From an uncultured Oscillospiraceae bacterium (GTDB lineage: Bacteria > Bacillota > Clostridia > UBA1212 > SIG427), in contig CABQMV010000087.1 in assembly GCA_902465325.1 (NCBI GenBank), positions 1 to 8,667 on the forward strand: 8,667 bases of DNA, in the 5' to 3' direction. Each line of letters begins with the position of its first letter. The first letter of the stretch is position 1. Made by a program: the position numbers and the translations under genes. Shown piece by piece: positions 6,432 through 8,667 of this stretch. Below the pieces are notes generated by a model. It saw nothing but the letters and a program-made list of their open reading frames with translations, was not told where the DNA came from and did no database searches.

Positions 6432-7142
6432 ATGGCATTATTAGAAATTAAGGATCTGCAGGTAAATTATGGAATGATTCATGCCATCAAAGGGGTTTCC
6501 TTTTCCGTTGAAAAGGGTGAAATTATTGCGCTGATTGGCGCCAACGGTGCGGGGAAAACCACGATTCTGCATACAGTGACAGGGCTGATTCAGGCAAAAA
6601 GCGGAACGGTTACTTTTAAGGGAAAGGATCTTACGAAGGTACCGGCTCATAAAATTGTTCATATGGGAATGTCCCATGTGCCAGAGGGCAGACGGATTTT
6701 TCAGCAGCTGACGGTGTGGGAAAATTTGAAGCTGGGTGCGTTTACTCGATCAGATAAAAAAGAGATAGAGGAGTCTCTCAACGGTGTTTATCAGCATTTT
6801 CCCAGGCTTTTGGAGCGCAGAAATCAGATTGCGGGTACTCTTTCCGGCGGGGAACAGCAGATGCTGGCTATGGGAAGGGCTCTCATGTCCAAGCCGGAGC
6901 TTGTACTGATGGATGAGCCTTCCATGGGGCTTTCTCCGCTGTTAGTAACAGAGATTTTCCATATTATACAGGAAATTAACCGGAGCGGGACTACTGTATT
7001 ACTGGTGGAGCAAAATGCAAAAAAGGCGCTGTCAGTAGCAGACCGGGCGTATGTTTTAGAGACCGGCAGAATTGTGCTGGAGGGCGATGCCAAGACGCTG
7101 ATGGACAACGATCAGGTAAAAAAAGCATATTTAGGAGAATAG
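6432..7142 (+). CDS. livF: Branched-chain amino acid ABC transporter ATP-binding protein LivF
   Basis: This is the second ATPase of the importer. The 236-residue product has Walker A GANGAGKT (36-43), the LivF-type segment HVPEGRRIF (82-90) in place of a glutamine Q-loop, a canonical signature LSGGE (137-141), Walker B LVLMDEP (157-163) and the LivF-type VEQNAKKAL (192-200) where other ATPases carry the switch histidine. These substitutions are normal for LivF. The start has AGGTGG (6421-6426) five bases upstream, 12 bases after livG. No terminator follows before alaS. Confidence 0.97.
   Translation: MALLEIKDLQVNYGMIHAIKGVSFSVEKGEIIALIGANGAGKTTILHTVTGLIQAKSGTVTFKGKDLTKVPAHKIVHMGMSHVPEGRRIFQQLTVWENLKLGAFTRSDKKEIEESLNGVYQHFPRLLERRNQIAGTLSGGEQQMLAMGRALMSKPELVLMDEPSMGLSPLLVTEIFHIIQEINRSGTTVLLVEQNAKKALSVADRAYVLETGRIVLEGDAKTLMDNDQVKKAYLGE
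7102..7131 (+). promoter_or_regulatory. Weak candidate promoter for alaS inside the end of livF
   Basis: TGGACA (7102-7107) and CATATT (7126-7131) are 18 bases apart, matching consensus at 5 and 4 of 6 positions. This is the best promoter-like pair I see before alaS, but such matches arise by chance in coding DNA. It would give a leader of about 35 bases, too short for a T-box. Confidence 0.22.
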
Positions 7143-7172
7143 TACATTTATTACAGGAGGCTGTATTGGAAT

Positions 7173-8667
7173 ATGAAAAAAATGGGTTTAAATGAGATAA
7201 GAGAAAAATTTTTGTGTTTTTTTGAAAGCAAGGGACATTTGAGACTGCCCAGCTTTTCACTGGTGCCTCAGAATGATCCCAGTCTGTTGCTGATTAATTC
7301 AGGGATGGCACCTTTAAAGCCGTATTTTACCGGCGCCCAGGAGCCGCCCCGGCACAGAGTCACGACCTGCCAGAAATGCATCAGGACACCGGATATAGAT
7401 AATGTGGGGAAGACTGCCAGACACGGCACTTTTTTTGAGATGCTGGGGAATTTTTCCTTTGGAGACTATTTTAAAAAAGAGGCCATTCCGTGGGGATGGG
7501 AATTCCTTACAAAGGTGATGGAGATTCCAGAGGAGAAGCTGTATATCACAATTTATCAGGATGATGACGAAGCCTTTGATATTTGGACCAAGCAGGTAGG
7601 TGTGCCGGCAGAACGGATTCTTCGAATGGGAAAGGAAGATAATTTCTGGGAGCATGGGACCGGTCCCTGCGGTCCCTGCTCGGAAATTCACTATGACAGA
7701 GGAGAGAAGTATGGCTGTGGAAAGCCTGACTGCTCCGTAGGCTGTGACTGCGACCGGTATATTGAAGTGTGGAACCTGGTGTTTACTCAGTTTGACAGAC
7801 AAAAGGACGGTTCTTATGAAAAGCTGGCCAAGCCCAATATTGATACCGGCATGGGGCTGGAGCGGCTGGCCTGTGTTATGCAGGACGTAGATAATTTGTT
7901 TGAGGTAGATACCATCCGGTGCATTCTGGACCAGGTGTGCAAAATGGCGGGAGTGACATACGGCTCTGATGATAAAGCAGACATATCTGTACGGAAAATA
8001 ACAGACCATATTCGCAGCACTGTCATGATGATTTCTGACGGGGTAATCCCCTCCAACGAAAGCAGAGGATATGTGCTTCGCCGTCTGCTGAGAGGGGCCG
8101 CCAGAAACGGCAGAATACTGGGAATACAGGGGGAGTTCCTGTATAAGCTGGCTCAGACTGTGATTGATACGTCGGAAGATGCCTATCCCAGTCTGAAAGA
8201 AAATCAGGAATATATAAAAAAGATCATCCGGGTAGAGGAGGAACGGTTTGCTTCCACCATCGGACAGGGAATGATGCTGCTGATGGATATTATGGAGCAG
8301 CACATGGACAGTGACTTTATTCTGCCGGGAGAGATTGCCTTTAAGCTGCACGATACTTATGGCTTTCCTATTGATTTGACAAAGGATATTTTAGCAGAAA
8401 AGGGCTTCCGGCTGGACGAAGAGGGGTTCCGGAAGGCTATGCAGATTCAGAAGGAAACGGCAAAAGCTGCAATAAAAGAACGCAGTTCCTGGGCCGGCAG
8501 CGGACTTACTATTCCGGCAGACTGTCCGCCGACAGAGTTTTTAGGCTATGATGTGCTGTCCTGTGAAGCAACTATTTTATATTTGGCAGAAAACGGGGAG
8601 ACCGGCGCCGAATTTAAGGAGACCGTAGAAGATGATAGAAATATTACCATTATTACAGATCAAACGC
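7173..8667 (+). CDS. alaS: Alanine-tRNA ligase, N-terminal part (3' truncated by window end)
   Basis: AlaRS attaches alanine to tRNA-Ala in the cytosol. 498 codons are open to the window edge without a stop; the family is usually about 870-880 residues, so the editing and C-terminal domains lie outside. The class II catalytic core is clear: HLRLPSFSLVPQNDPSLLL (22-40), motif 2 with RVTTCQKCIR (62-71), GTFFEMLGNFSFGDYF (85-100), HGTGPCGPCSEI (161-172) and motif 3 TGMGLERL (225-232). A cysteine-rich segment at 182-193 (Cys182, 187, 191, 193) follows the catalytic loop. The tRNA-recognition region follows, with SNESRGYVLRRLLRGAARNG and KLHDTYGFPIDLT. The ATG at 7173 has AGGAGG (7155-7160) upstream at a rather long 12-base spacing; the ATG at 7182 is further away still. 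The gene begins 30 bases after livF with no intervening terminator. Confidence 0.97.
   Translation, partial: MKKMGLNEIREKFLCFFESKGHLRLPSFSLVPQNDPSLLLINSGMAPLKPYFTGAQEPPRHRVTTCQKCIRTPDIDNVGKTARHGTFFEMLGNFSFGDYFKKEAIPWGWEFLTKVMEIPEEKLYITIYQDDDEAFDIWTKQVGVPAERILRMGKEDNFWEHGTGPCGPCSEIHYDRGEKYGCGKPDCSVGCDCDRYIEVWNLVFTQFDRQKDGSYEKLAKPNIDTGMGLERLACVMQDVDNLFEVDTIRCILDQVCKMAGVTYGSDDKADISVRKITDHIRSTVMMISDGVIPSNESRGYVLRRLLRGAARNGRILGIQGEFLYKLAQTVIDTSEDAYPSLKENQEYIKKIIRVEEERFASTIGQGMMLLMDIMEQHMDSDFILPGEIAFKLHDTYGFPIDLTKDILAEKGFRLDEEGFRKAMQIQKETAKAAIKERSSWAGSGLTIPADCPPTEFLGYDVLSCEATILYLAENGETGAEFKETVEDDRNITIITDQT

Noticed and set aside
7143..7172. T-box or other riboswitch before alaS
   Set aside because: The gap is only 30 bases and contains no T-box sequence or hairpin.
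7314..8351. Long open frame on the - strand (345 codons) opposite alaS
   Set aside because: It lies wholly opposite the well-conserved alaS. Its translation is rich in His, Ser and Leu without domain logic, and it is a shadow of biased codon use.

Overview
The window looks like a chromosomal segment from a low-to-mid GC Gram-positive anaerobe of the class Clostridia, most likely Lachnospiraceae-like. This is inferred from strong AGGAGG-type ribosome binding sites, lipoprotein-type secreted proteins with clostridial lipoboxes, sigma-A promoters with extended -10 elements, and the flavour of the PurD, LivM and AlaS proteins. I could not run a database search, so the taxonomy is a judgement. All recognised genes lie on the + strand.

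Layout. Positions 1-129 hold the C-terminal end of the AICAR transformylase domain (purH or a stand-alone equivalent). A 133-base gap with several inverted repeats follows, then purD (263-1528), so the left edge is the end of a purine biosynthesis operon. An extended -10 promoter (1535-1563) drives a small lipoprotein gene (1600-2201). That gene is broken by one frameshift located at a perfect 12-bp inverted repeat. Its downstream part resembles the GyrI-like / AraC effector-binding fold. A very strong intrinsic terminator (2219-2257) closes this unit.

Positions 2311-7142 hold a complete branched-chain amino acid ABC importer in the order livJ, livH, livM, livG, livF. livJ (substrate-binding lipoprotein) has its own promoter and its own terminator. 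livHMGF (two permeases and two ATPases) start from a second promoter immediately after that terminator and are tightly spaced, with gaps of 10, 1 and 12 bases. The binding protein can therefore be made in excess over the membrane complex. Uptake works by LivJ capturing Leu/Ile/Val or a related ligand outside the membrane and delivering it to the LivHM channel, with transport driven by LivGF ATP hydrolysis.

alaS (7173 onward, cut by the window edge) begins 30 bases after livF. No terminator, T-box leader or strong promoter lies between them, so it is probably at least partly co-transcribed with the transporter.

I see no CRISPR array, mobile element, tRNA/rRNA gene or phage-like module, and no clear new multi-gene system. 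The items most worth a second look are the frameshift at the hairpin in the lipoprotein gene, the structured purH-purD spacer, and the liv-alaS linkage.
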